Assembly: GCA_030263385.1 (NCBI GenBank)
Contig: SZOX01000027.1
Span: 1-64,000 of the forward strand
Length of the DNA stretch: 64,000 nucleotides
Source: Zeimonas sp003577305
GTDB lineage: Bacteria; Pseudomonadota; Gammaproteobacteria; Burkholderiales; Burkholderiaceae_E
Reading direction: 5' to 3'
Shown in pieces: positions 1-8,033 of the stretch. Position 1 is the stretch's first letter. The number at the start of each line of letters is the position of its first letter. A model generated the notes under the pieces. The model ran no database searches. It was given only the letters and a program-made list of their open reading frames with translations, and was not told the DNA's origin. The position numbers were made by a program, and so were the translations under genes.

Positions 1-110
1 CGCGGGAGCGAAGCGGAGACCGCACGCGCGCAGCGCGAGTCGGCCCCTGTCTGAGGGAGCGAAGCGACCGAGTTGGGGCCGACGGTGCGGGCTCCGCGCA
101 AGCGACCAAG
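1..110. repeat. GC-rich interrupted inverted repeat
   Basis: Nine-base arms at about 39-47 (GTCGGCCCC) and 73-81 (GGGGCCGAC) are complementary. The match resumes, interrupted, further out: CCGCAC near 20-25 pairs with GTGCGG near 84-90. GAGCGAAGCG occurs twice, near 6 and near 57. No gene could be supported in 1-215. The stretch looks like a structured intergenic repeat cut by the window edge, and could also be the 3' hairpin of a transcript entering from the left. Confidence 0.35.
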
Positions 111-215
111 CGTTTCCGTAGGACAGCGCGTCCGCGTCCGACACCGGGCGCACGGCCCCCAAGGGCGCCTACGGCCCACCGCTCGGGCGCCGCACGCAAC
201 CCAACGCAATCGCGA

Positions 216-680
216 TCACCCCTCGACCGGCCAGTCGCGGATGTACGCCTTCAGCATCCGGTTCTCGAAGCTCTGCTCCTCGAGCACCGCCTTGGCCACG
301 TCGTGAAACGAAATCACGCCGAGCAGCACCGTGCCGTCCATCACCGGCAGGTAGCGCTGGCGCGTCTCGAGCATCACCCGGCGCAGCTCGTTCACGTCCA
401 TCTCGGGGGAGACGACGAACGGGTCGGCGTTCATCACGTCGCGCACCACGATCTCGGCGACCGGTGGCGTGGGACCCGCGCGGTGCTCGAGCTGGCGGCG
501 TGCGAGCACGCGCACGATCTCGCGGAACGTGAGCATGCCGGCGAGTCGTCCGCGATCCATGACGACGAGCGAGCCGACGTCGTGATCGGCCATCGTGATC
601 ACGCAGTCGGACAGCATCGTTTCCGGGTTCACCGTGAACAGCGTGCTGCCCTTCACCCGAAGCACTTCGCTGACCTGCAT
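216..680 (-). CDS. CBS-domain protein
   Basis: A 154-residue protein made of little more than a tandem pair of CBS domains (about 8-60 and 78-135), the module that binds adenine nucleotides and usually acts as an energy or nucleotide sensor. The repeats show in the paired patterns DVGSLVVMDRGRLAGMLTFREI and LPVMDGTVLLGVISFHDV. The ATG at 680 is preceded by GGAGGAG at good spacing, so I prefer it to the longer in-frame form starting at 866, whose first 62 residues are arginine-rich and unlike a CBS protein. No fused enzyme or transporter domain is present, so the target is unknown. It lies downstream of the chemosensory operon on the same strand with a 100-base gap, and may be a separate unit. 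Confidence 0.85.
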   Translation of the reverse strand: MQVSEVLRVKGSTLFTVNPETMLSDCVITMADHDVGSLVVMDRGRLAGMLTFREIVRVLARRQLEHRAGPTPPVAEIVVRDVMNADPFVVSPEMDVNELRRVMLETRQRYLPVMDGTVLLGVISFHDVAKAVLEEQSFENRMLKAYIRDWPVEG

Positions 681-780
681 GTCTCCTCCAGTGCATCCGT
701 TGCTGCCCCCGTCGGCCAGGATGCCCCGATCGATGCTATCGCAACGCGGCGCCCCGGGACAAGAGCGCCCCGGGCGGGCT

Positions 781-3700
781 TCAGCGCCGCTCGAGCAGGC
801 GCGCGATGTGGCTCGCGAGCGCGTCTTCGGTGTACGGCTTCGTGAGGAAGACGTCGACACCCGCATCGAGTGCGAGCTGCCGGTGCTTCTCGGAGGAGCG
901 CGAGGTGATCATGACGACCGGAACCGAGCGGGTCGCCGGCTTCTCGCGCAGCGCGCGCACCAGTTCCACGCCGTTCATCCGCGGCATTTCGAGGTCAGCC
1001 AGCACCAGCGCGGGCACGCGGCGCGCCACGCATTCGAGCGCCTCGATGCCGTCGGCGGCGCTGTCGGCCTGGAAGCCCAGGTCGCGAACGAAGTTCTCCA
1101 TCGTGCGGCGCACGCTCACCGAATCGTCGACGACCAGGCACACCGGCAGTGCGCGCCGTGCCGCCTCGAGCGCCGGCGCCGCACGTGCGCCTTCGCGCGC
1201 AGCCAGCAGCACGGGCAGATCGACCACCGGTGCGACGGCGCCGTCGCCCAGCACCGCGGCCCCTTCGATCCCGGGAATCGGCGGCAGGAACGCGGCCAGC
1301 GGGCGCACCACGACGTTGCGCGTCTGCCCGGGTTCGGCGACCAGCACCGCGACCCGCTCGCCGCCGGGCAGGCGCACCTGCAGCACCGCGGGCGCTGCGG
1401 GCTGCGCGCCGGGCGGTGGCGCGAACGCATCCTCGGGCAGCCCGAGTGCATCTTCGAGCCGCACCAGTCGCATCGGGCCCGAGGTGCCCATGAAGCGCCG
1501 CGTCCCGTCCGCGTCGTCGACGAAGCGCTCGGGACTCAGCACCTGCTCGACCTCGCGCACCGCCAGCGCCAGCACGTGCGAGTCCGAGCGCACCACGATG
1601 ACCGGCAACGCGGCCATGCGCACCGGCACGCGCAGGCGCACGCGCATGCCCTCGCCCGGCGTCGACGAGATGTCGACCGTGCCGCGCTGTTCGCGCACTG
1701 CCTGGTTCACGACGTCCAGGCCGATGCCGCGGCCCGAGAGCTGCGTTGCACGTGCGCGCGTGGAGAAGCCGGGCAGCAGAACGAAGCGCGCCAGCGTCGC
1801 GTCGTCGCAGCGCTCCCCCGCGTCGAGCAGGCCGAGCGCGACCGCGCGATCGCGCACCGCGTGCAGATCGAGCCCGCGGCCGTCGTCGCTGCAATCGATC
1901 ACCAGGTCGGCGCCCTCGCGGGCGAAGCCGAGCACGATGCTGCCGGCGGGCGGCTTGCCCAACGCCTGCCGCTGCAGCGGCGACTCGATGCCGTGATCGA
2001 TCGCGTTGCGCAGCAGGTGCGCCACCGGTTCGACCAGCGCCTGCAGCAACTGTGTGTCGATCTCGGTGGATTCGCCCTCGACCTGAAGGCTCGCCTCGTG
2101 GCCGCTCGCGCGCACCGCCTGCCGCACGGTGCGCCGCCAGCGCGGCAGCACCATGTCCACGCGCACCGTGCGCGTCTGCAGCGCCGCCTCGCGCAGTTCG
2201 ACCTGCACGCGCTCGAGCTGCGACAGCGAGTCGCGCAGCGCCGCCACCGTGCCTCCGAGCGTCTGTTCGATCAGCCGCCCGTCCGCGCCCGACTCGGCGA
2301 TGCGGCGCGACACCATGTGCAGGTCGTCGTATTCGTCGAGTTCGAGCGCGTCGAAGTGCGCACTCTCGCGCGCGCGGCGCTCGCCCAGCGCGGTGCCGCG
2401 CACGTCGACCAGTCGTTCCAGTTCTCCGGCGAGATCCTGCAGCTGGTCGGTGCCCATCCGCAACGTGGCGCGCATCCGGTCGACCTCGAGCGCCTGCTCC
2501 TGCGCCTGCGACAGCAGGATCGCCGCCTCGTTGGCGCTGGCCAGCAGGCGTTCGATCAGCGAGGCCGGCACCCTCAGCCATTCGTCGGCGCCCGCCCCCG
2601 GCTCGGGCGGCGGTGAAACCGGCTCGGCGGGTTCGGCAGCCGGCTCGATGACCGGTTCGACGACCGGCTCGACGGGTTCGGCGGCCGGTTCGACGACCGG
2701 TTCGACGATCGGCGCGGCCTGCTCGGCCCCGATCACCGGCGGGACGGGCGCCCGCCAGGCGTCGGGTTGCTGCAGCAGGCGGTTGGTCCAGTCGCGCACC
2801 GACCGCAGCACCTCGAGCGGCTGTCGCGGCGGCGCTCCGAGCCCGGCCACCGACTCGCTCATCTCGGCAACGCAATCGGCGGCGTCGGCCAGGACCCCGG
2901 CCAGCTCGGGCGAAAGCGCAGCGTCGGCCGGCGCCAACAGCTGCAGCAGGTCTTCGAGCTGGTGCGTGAGCAACGCGATGCCGCGCACGCCCACGGTGTT
3001 CGCGGACCCCTTCAGCGTGTGCGCGATGCGCTGCGCCGATGCGATCGCCTCGGCCGAACCCGCGCCGACGCGCTCGATGCACGCGGAGAGCTCCGCCGAC
3101 AGCGCCGGCAGTTCGCGCAGCAGGTTCTCGACCACGCCGCGGTCGGCGTCGAACGGGATCTCGAGCGACAGTTCGCTCTCGTCGACCGCCTCTTCGGCGG
3201 CAGCGACGCGCCGTGTGCCGACCGTGGCGAGCGTGTCGAAACGGTGCCGGGCCGCGGCGATCGCCTCCGGCGCTGCCGGCCGCGGCCAGGCCGGGTCTTC
3301 GAGCAGGGCAAGCGCGCCGGCGGTCGCCTGCGGCGAGGGCGCGCCGAACAAGCGTGCCCAGGCAGGCCCGAGCTGCGCGAGCAGCTCGCGATGCCGTGCG
3401 GCGAACCGCGGGGGTTCGCGCGCGAGCGTCAGCAGGTTGGCGCCGAGCCCTTCGAGCACCGCGGCAACCGGCTCCAGGCCGATGAAGCCCACCGCGTTCG
3501 CGAAACGCTCCACCGCATCGGCGGCGGCCTCCAGCGCATCGGCGAGTTGGGCCTCGTGCTGCCCGGCCGGCGTGGCGGGATCAGCTTCGGCGAGCGCTGC
3601 GGCGAACTCCTCGTCGAGTTGCCCGGCCGCCTCGGCGAGCATCTCCAGTTCGTCCGCACCGACCTCCAGCGCGGCGGGCTGCATCGCTGCCAGCGTCGCG

Positions 3701-4221
3701 GCCGCGATCCGCTCGGCGTCCTGGCGCAGCCGCGCGGAGATCGGCCCGAGCAGATCGGCGCTCACGCGCGCGGCCATTCCCGGCCAGTCGCGCAGCCGCT
3801 CGATCAGGCTGCCGGCTTCCGACGCAGGCAGTTGCCCGCTGCAGAAAGCGATTGCGTCCGACACCCAGCCCTCGGCCGATGCGAGTTCCAGCGCGCCGTC
3901 CTCGGGACGCACCGGGCCGAGCAGGTGCGCACGCAGCAGCCCCACCGCGTGACCGAGCCCGACCAGTTCGAGTTCCAGTGCGGCGCGGGCGAGCCGCCCG
4001 AGCGCGTCGGCAAGCCCGGTGCGCCAGCTTGCGACGGCCGCTGCTGCGCCGGCAGCCTCCTGCGGCGCGTGTCCGACCACTTCGGCGTCGGTCGCGTGAA
4101 TCAGCGGCTCGAGAAGGCCGACCGCCGCCGCATCCAGCGCATCGAGCCGGGCGTCGCCCTGCGCGGCCGCGCGCCGGGCCGGATCGTCCGGATGCGGGGT
4201 CGGGTTCGGAGTCGGGCTCAC
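781..4221 (-). CDS. chpA: hybrid chemotaxis histidine kinase, CheA/ChpA (PilL) type
   Basis: Kinase of a Pil-Chp-like chemosensory system: ATP-dependent autophosphorylation on an Hpt histidine and transfer to receiver domains. Residues 1-340 are helical Hpt-like repeats without an obvious phospho-histidine. A true Hpt domain lies at about 370-460 with His401 in AHTLKGSANTVG. Then come a Glu-Pro-Val linker (505-540), a dimerisation region, the ATPase domain (N box RNAIDHGIE near 738, DDGRGLD near 780, SGRGIGLD near 830), a CheW-like domain (870-1010) and a C-terminal receiver (1027-1146, Asp1076 in LADLEMP). At 1146 residues it is about half the length of Pseudomonas ChpA and keeps only one recognisable active Hpt site. 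GTG start, 16 bases after the receptor gene. No cheB or cheR is nearby. Confidence 0.9.
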   Translation of the reverse strand: MSPTPNPTPHPDDPARRAAAQGDARLDALDAAAVGLLEPLIHATDAEVVGHAPQEAAGAAAAVASWRTGLADALGRLARAALELELVGLGHAVGLLRAHLLGPVRPEDGALELASAEGWVSDAIAFCSGQLPASEAGSLIERLRDWPGMAARVSADLLGPISARLRQDAERIAAATLAAMQPAALEVGADELEMLAEAAGQLDEEFAAALAEADPATPAGQHEAQLADALEAAADAVERFANAVGFIGLEPVAAVLEGLGANLLTLAREPPRFAARHRELLAQLGPAWARLFGAPSPQATAGALALLEDPAWPRPAAPEAIAAARHRFDTLATVGTRRVAAAEEAVDESELSLEIPFDADRGVVENLLRELPALSAELSACIERVGAGSAEAIASAQRIAHTLKGSANTVGVRGIALLTHQLEDLLQLLAPADAALSPELAGVLADAADCVAEMSESVAGLGAPPRQPLEVLRSVRDWTNRLLQQPDAWRAPVPPVIGAEQAAPIVEPVVEPAAEPVEPVVEPVIEPAAEPAEPVSPPPEPGAGADEWLRVPASLIERLLASANEAAILLSQAQEQALEVDRMRATLRMGTDQLQDLAGELERLVDVRGTALGERRARESAHFDALELDEYDDLHMVSRRIAESGADGRLIEQTLGGTVAALRDSLSQLERVQVELREAALQTRTVRVDMVLPRWRRTVRQAVRASGHEASLQVEGESTEIDTQLLQALVEPVAHLLRNAIDHGIESPLQRQALGKPPAGSIVLGFAREGADLVIDCSDDGRGLDLHAVRDRAVALGLLDAGERCDDATLARFVLLPGFSTRARATQLSGRGIGLDVVNQAVREQRGTVDISSTPGEGMRVRLRVPVRMAALPVIVVRSDSHVLALAVREVEQVLSPERFVDDADGTRRFMGTSGPMRLVRLEDALGLPEDAFAPPPGAQPAAPAVLQVRLPGGERVAVLVAEPGQTRNVVVRPLAAFLPPIPGIEGAAVLGDGAVAPVVDLPVLLAAREGARAAPALEAARRALPVCLVVDDSVSVRRTMENFVRDLGFQADSAADGIEALECVARRVPALVLADLEMPRMNGVELVRALREKPATRSVPVVMITSRSSEKHRQLALDAGVDVFLTKPYTEDALASHIARLLERR

Positions 4222-4237
4222 CGCTTCGCTCCGGCAC

Positions 4238-5629
4238 TCACGGCCTGGAGGTTCTGAAGACGCTGACTTCCTCGACGAGCGAGCGCGCGTATTCGACCAG
4301 GCGGCGCGTCTCGATCGACTGCGCCCGCAACTGCCGGGCGGTCTCCGCGCTCGCCTCGCGGATCACGTCGGCGCGCGCCTGCAGCGCCGAGCTGACCCGC
4401 GCCTGTTCCTCGGAAGTGGCCGCGATCTCGCGCACATTCTCGACCAGCGATTCGGTCTCCTGTCGCGTGCGCCGCATCGCCTGTCCGGCATCGTCGGCCA
4501 TCCGGCTGATCTGCACGACCTGCGCAATCGCCTCGTTCATCGCGCGCACCGTCTCGTGCGTGCCTGTCTGGATCGCGTTGACCAGCCGCGAGATCCGCGT
4601 CGCCGACTCGCGCGCCGACTCCGAGAGCCGCTTCACCTCGTCGGCGACCACCGCGAAGCTGCGCCCCGCCTCTCCGGCGCTCGCCGCCTGCATCGAGGCA
4701 TTGAGCGCGAGAATGCCGGTGCGCTGCGCAATCGCCTGGATGATGCCGACCACCTGGCCGATCTCCTGCGAGCGCTCGCCCAGCTGCTTGATGCGCTTGC
4801 CGGTCTCGCGGATCAGCTCGCGCGACTGCGCAATGCCCTGCAGCGTGGCGCCGACCACGCGCACCGCCTCGCCGGTTTCGACGCCGGCGCGCACCGCCGA
4901 CTCGTTCACCTGGCGCGCGCGATCGGCGACGGCGACGAGCGCCTGCGCGGCGCGCGCCAGTTCGGCCGCCGCCAGCCCGACTTCGCGCTGCTCGCGCGCC
5001 GCCGCCTGGATCGCGAGATCCGACTGGCCGCGCACCGCGAACGTGGCCTGCGCCACGTCGCCCGAGAGCGCAGCCACGTTGCTCAGCACGCGCGCGGTCT
5101 CCTCGGTGAGCAGGTTCAGCGCATCGGCGATCGCGCCGGTGACGTTCTCGGTGACCGGCACGCGGATCGACAGGTCCTTCGTCGAGGCGATCGTGCCCAC
5201 GGCCTGCATGATCGCGATGACCGAGTCGTTCAGGTCTTCGCTCTCCCGGATTGCGCGGTTCAGGCCCGCGACGCGATCGTCGAGCAACCGGTCGAGCGCG
5301 TCGGCCAGCCCCGCGAACTCGTCGCGCCCGGGCCAGCGCACGCGTGCGTCGAGATCGCCGTCGGCCAGCGCCTCGAGCGTGGCCTGGATGCGCTCGATCG
5401 GCTCGCTTGCCGAGCGGGCCAGCCGCCGGCCGTAGACGAAGCCGCCGAGTGCCAGCAGCGCGGCCAGCCCCATCACCACCACGACGATGCCGATCGCCTG
5501 GCCTGGTGCCAGCACTTCGCGCGCGATCAGCCACGCGAGCACGGCGGCGATCGTCGCCACTGCCAGCGGAACCGCCGCCAGCACGGTGATGCCGCGGCGC
5601 AATTGCTGCGCGAACGAGCGCGAGGCCAT
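4238..5629 (-). CDS. pilJ: PilJ-like methyl-accepting receptor lacking a periplasmic domain
   Basis: 463 residues. Two transmembrane helices (about 13-35 and 45-66) are joined by fewer than ten residues, so there is practically no periplasmic sensor; PilJ proteins normally have a domain of some 250 residues there. HAMP follows (67-120), then a stretch typical of PilJ (LSIRVPVTENVTGAIADALN), then the signalling domain with its hairpin tip (RTGILALNASMQAASAGEAG) and FAVVADEVKRL. The ATG at 5629 is chosen because the longer frame from 5788 adds 53 arginine-rich residues before the first helix. It lies between cheW/pilI (8-base gap) and chpA (16-base gap). The signal it detects must be cytoplasmic, membrane-borne or supplied by a partner. 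Confidence 0.88.
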   Translation of the reverse strand: MASRSFAQQLRRGITVLAAVPLAVATIAAVLAWLIAREVLAPGQAIGIVVVVMGLAALLALGGFVYGRRLARSASEPIERIQATLEALADGDLDARVRWPGRDEFAGLADALDRLLDDRVAGLNRAIRESEDLNDSVIAIMQAVGTIASTKDLSIRVPVTENVTGAIADALNLLTEETARVLSNVAALSGDVAQATFAVRGQSDLAIQAAAREQREVGLAAAELARAAQALVAVADRARQVNESAVRAGVETGEAVRVVGATLQGIAQSRELIRETGKRIKQLGERSQEIGQVVGIIQAIAQRTGILALNASMQAASAGEAGRSFAVVADEVKRLSESARESATRISRLVNAIQTGTHETVRAMNEAIAQVVQISRMADDAGQAMRRTRQETESLVENVREIAATSEEQARVSSALQARADVIREASAETARQLRAQSIETRRLVEYARSLVEEVSVFRTSRP

Positions 5630-5637
5630 CGTTGCGT

Positions 5638-6117
5638 TCAACTCCGCACCAGCACCTCGAACAGGCGCTCGGGATCGACTTCGTAGAGGGCTTCGCCGAC
5701 CTCGGCCGACGCGCGGGGCTCGGGCGCGGCGACATCGAGCGCCGCGGCAAAGGCGCAATCGGGGCGTGTGCCGCGCACCGGATGCCATTGGCCGTCGGCA
5801 AGCGCACGCGGCGGACCGTCAACCAAGAGCGCGGCGGCCTGCGGCGGCCTGCCCACCACCAGCACGTCGTGGCGATCGATCGCCACCGCCCCCGGGGGCC
5901 GGGGCGACGCGTCGAGCACGACCAGCGGCTGGCCGCGCAACTGCATCAGGCCCGCCACGCGCATCGGGGCGAGCGGCAGCGGGTAGAGCGTCGCGTCGGC
6001 GACGAACTCCAGCGGCGTGCCGGCGGGCAGCGCGACGCTCACGCCACCGAGCCGCGCGGCGAAGCGCGTCGCCGACGGCGGCGCGGCATCCGACTCGTCG
6101 AAGGCGGGCGAGCTCAT
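5638..6117 (-). CDS. pilI: CheW-like coupling protein (PilI type)
   Basis: A 159-residue single CheW domain: variable N-terminus, then LEFVADATLYPLPLAPMRVAG and QLRGQPLVVLDASP, the pattern of the SH3-like subdomains that bridge receptor tips to CheA. Its ATG at 6117 overlaps the stop of the upstream receiver gene by four bases (ATGA), indicating translational coupling. Within the Pil-Chp-type order G-H-I-J-ChpA it takes the PilI position. The sequence is fairly divergent, so identification rests partly on position. Confidence 0.85.
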   Translation of the reverse strand: MSSPAFDESDAAPPSATRFAARLGGVSVALPAGTPLEFVADATLYPLPLAPMRVAGLMQLRGQPLVVLDASPRPPGAVAIDRHDVLVVGRPPQAAALLVDGPPRALADGQWHPVRGTRPDCAFAAALDVAAPEPRASAEVGEALYEVDPERLFEVLVRS

Positions 6118-6521
6118 CGAAGCGCGAACCTCAGCGCATCGAGCACCTGCGCATCGCTGAAGGGCTTGCCGATCAGCGCCTTGCCGCCCTGCATGCGCGC
6201 CCAGACCTGGTCGGCCCGCTGGCACTTGGTGGAGACGAAGACCACCGGAATCGAGCGCGTGAGCGGATCGACCGCGAGCTTGCGGCAAGTCTGGTAGCCG
6301 TCCATGTCCGGCATCACGATGTCGAGGAAAATGATCGACGGCCGCTCGGCGCGGGCTTTCTCGAGCGCCTCGGCAGCACTGCCGGCGGTGCTCACGCGCC
6401 AGCCGGCATCGGTGAGGATCGTTGTCATCCGCGCGCGCGCGCTGGCCTGGTCGTCGACCACCAGCGCGGTGCGGGCGCACTCGTGCGCCTTCGGCTCCGG
6501 TGCGCGCATCGCCGCGGTCAT
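6114..6521 (-). CDS. pilH: single-domain response regulator (PilH type)
   Basis: A 135-residue stand-alone receiver: acidic pocket in ALVVDDQASAR, phospho-acceptor Asp67 in FLDIVMPDMDG, Thr in VFVSTK, conserved Lys in LIGKPF. There is no output domain, so it works by protein-protein contact, as PilH does. The Q after STK and the phrase KCQRADQVWARMQGGKAL resemble PilH. Four-base overlaps (ATGA) join it to the PilG-like gene upstream and to pilI downstream. An internal ATG four codons later is also possible. Confidence 0.88.
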   Translation of the reverse strand: MTAAMRAPEPKAHECARTALVVDDQASARARMTTILTDAGWRVSTAGSAAEALEKARAERPSIIFLDIVMPDMDGYQTCRKLAVDPLTRSIPVVFVSTKCQRADQVWARMQGGKALIGKPFSDAQVLDALRFALR

Positions 6522-7765
6522 TGTCCCGCCGAACGGGAAGTGCGGCCGGCGGCCGCGTCGTCGCGGGCCGGCGCCGCTGCGCCCTGCGATGCGCCACGCG
6601 CCTGCTGCGGATCGGGGCTCAGCCGGATCAGGCCACCCAGGTCGTCGATGGCCAGCGAGCGGCGCAGGTGTTTCACGACGGCCGCTTCCAGCTGACGCAG
6701 CGGCACCGGCTTCACGAGGTAGCTGCTGCAACCGGCGAGCGCGCCGCGCGCAAGGTCGAACGGCGAGGAACGGCTGGTGAGGATGATGACCGGCAACCCG
6801 CGATGGCGCCGCCGGATCTGCCGGGTGAGCTTGTAGCCGTCCATCTCCGGCATCACGACGTCGACCAGCGCGAGGTCGTAGTGATGCTCGTCGAGCCGCT
6901 CGAGCGCCTGCGCGGCGCTGGCCACCGCGTCGCATTCGATGCGCATCCGGGCGAACGCCAGCGACAGCTGCTTGCGCACCGTCGGACTGTCGTCGACCAC
7001 CAGCACGCGGAGTCGCGGCGCGGATGCCTCCCCGTTCAGCGGGAACGCGAGCAGGTTCGAGGCCGGCCGGGATGCGGCTGCGGCATCGGGCGCAGCCTGC
7101 GGCGTCGGTGCGGGGGGCGCAGCCTGCGGCCCCTGCGCGGGCGCGGCCTGCGGCCCCTGTACAGCCGGGGCCGGCGCGGCGCCGCGTGCAGCCGCTGCGG
7201 CGGTGGCCGAATCGTCCGGCCCTGCGGGCGCGGCTGGCGCTGCCGCAGCCGGTGCGGCGGCGAGCATCGCCGCCTCGCGCGCGCTGTCGCCCTCGCGCGA
7301 CAGACGCGCGGCCTCGCGCAGGAAATCGCGCGTCTGCGGGCTGCCGGCCGCGCCGCCCTGCCCCGGCACCACCGGCGGCGCTGCGCGCAAACCCGCGCGC
7401 AACTCCGGTGCCTGCGCCGTGGGCGCGAGCAGTTCCATCTCGACCACCCGGTTCAGGATCGGCAGCAACTGCAGCGTCAGGCGATCGATCGAGAGCGCGT
7501 GGCGCGCACTGCCCGTGGCCCCGCGCGCCACAGCGTGGACCACCGGCACCCGCCGGTCGAGCGCGCCCAGCCAGTCGAGCGCCCGCACTCCGTCGGGACT
7601 GGCCGGATCGACGATCAGGATGTCCAGGCGATCGGACACCAGCACCGGCTCGAACACGAACTCGAAGCGGTTGTACTGGCTGTGCTTGAACACGATCTCG
7701 ATCAGCCGTACGTCGCGCGGATCGAGACCGGCCGCGGCCACGCGATAGACCGGTCTGCTTGGCAT
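6518..7765 (-). CDS. PilG-like response regulator with an extra N-terminal domain
   Basis: 415 residues. The receiver at about 252-370 is canonical (VLVVDDSPTVRKQL, Asp302 in LALVDVVMPEMDGY, T/S switch in ILTSRS, Lys352 in YLVKPV) and resembles PilG. It is preceded by about 115 residues with a beta-alpha pattern (DRLDILIVDPASPDGVRALD) that looks like a degenerate receiver, then an Ala/Pro/Gln-rich linker (120-245). A glycine/alanine-rich tail follows the receiver. PilG itself is about 125-135 residues, so this is a fusion. I chose the ATG at 7765; the upstream in-frame part from 7933 is arginine-rich and probably non-coding. It is the first gene of the operon, so its promoter should lie in 7766-8033, shared with divergent metY. 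Confidence 0.85.
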   Translation of the reverse strand: MPSRPVYRVAAAGLDPRDVRLIEIVFKHSQYNRFEFVFEPVLVSDRLDILIVDPASPDGVRALDWLGALDRRVPVVHAVARGATGSARHALSIDRLTLQLLPILNRVVEMELLAPTAQAPELRAGLRAAPPVVPGQGGAAGSPQTRDFLREAARLSREGDSAREAAMLAAAPAAAAPAAPAGPDDSATAAAAARGAAPAPAVQGPQAAPAQGPQAAPPAPTPQAAPDAAAASRPASNLLAFPLNGEASAPRLRVLVVDDSPTVRKQLSLAFARMRIECDAVASAAQALERLDEHHYDLALVDVVMPEMDGYKLTRQIRRRHRGLPVIILTSRSSPFDLARGALAGCSSYLVKPVPLRQLEAAVVKHLRRSLAIDDLGGLIRLSPDPQQARGASQGAAAPARDDAAAGRTSRSAGQ

Positions 7766-8033
7766 GGACGATTCGTTCAGTCGTCTTGGCGTGGTTCGTC
7801 GACACGCATTGTCGCTTGAGATGCGCCCGAACCCAAGTCGCCCCCGCACGGCTGTCCCGCGCCGACCACGCGCGGACCGACGACCGGCGCCGGCCTTCGC
7901 GCCGGCGGCACGCCGAATCGTCTCCGGCGGCACCGGTTCGCGCCCGCAGCGCCGCGTTCGCCCGTGCTAGGATCGAACCAGCCCCCGCGAGGCCCGCGGC
8001 CGGCCGCCATCCTTCGTCACCGGGACAGCACCG
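7766..8033. promoter_or_regulatory. divergent intergenic region, chemosensory operon / metY
   Basis: 268 bases between two outward-facing transcription units. TAGGAT at about 7969-7974 is a plausible -10 element for metY. I found no clear -35, no good Shine-Dalgarno for the minus-strand gene, and no fold that I could match to a SAM riboswitch. A short hairpin (CGGCGCCGGCC/GCGCCGG) lies near 7885-7905. Confidence 0.35.

Noticed and set aside
7766..8033. A SAM or SAH riboswitch before metY
   Set aside because: No recognisable conserved core or pseudoknot could be traced; only a weak GC hairpin is present.
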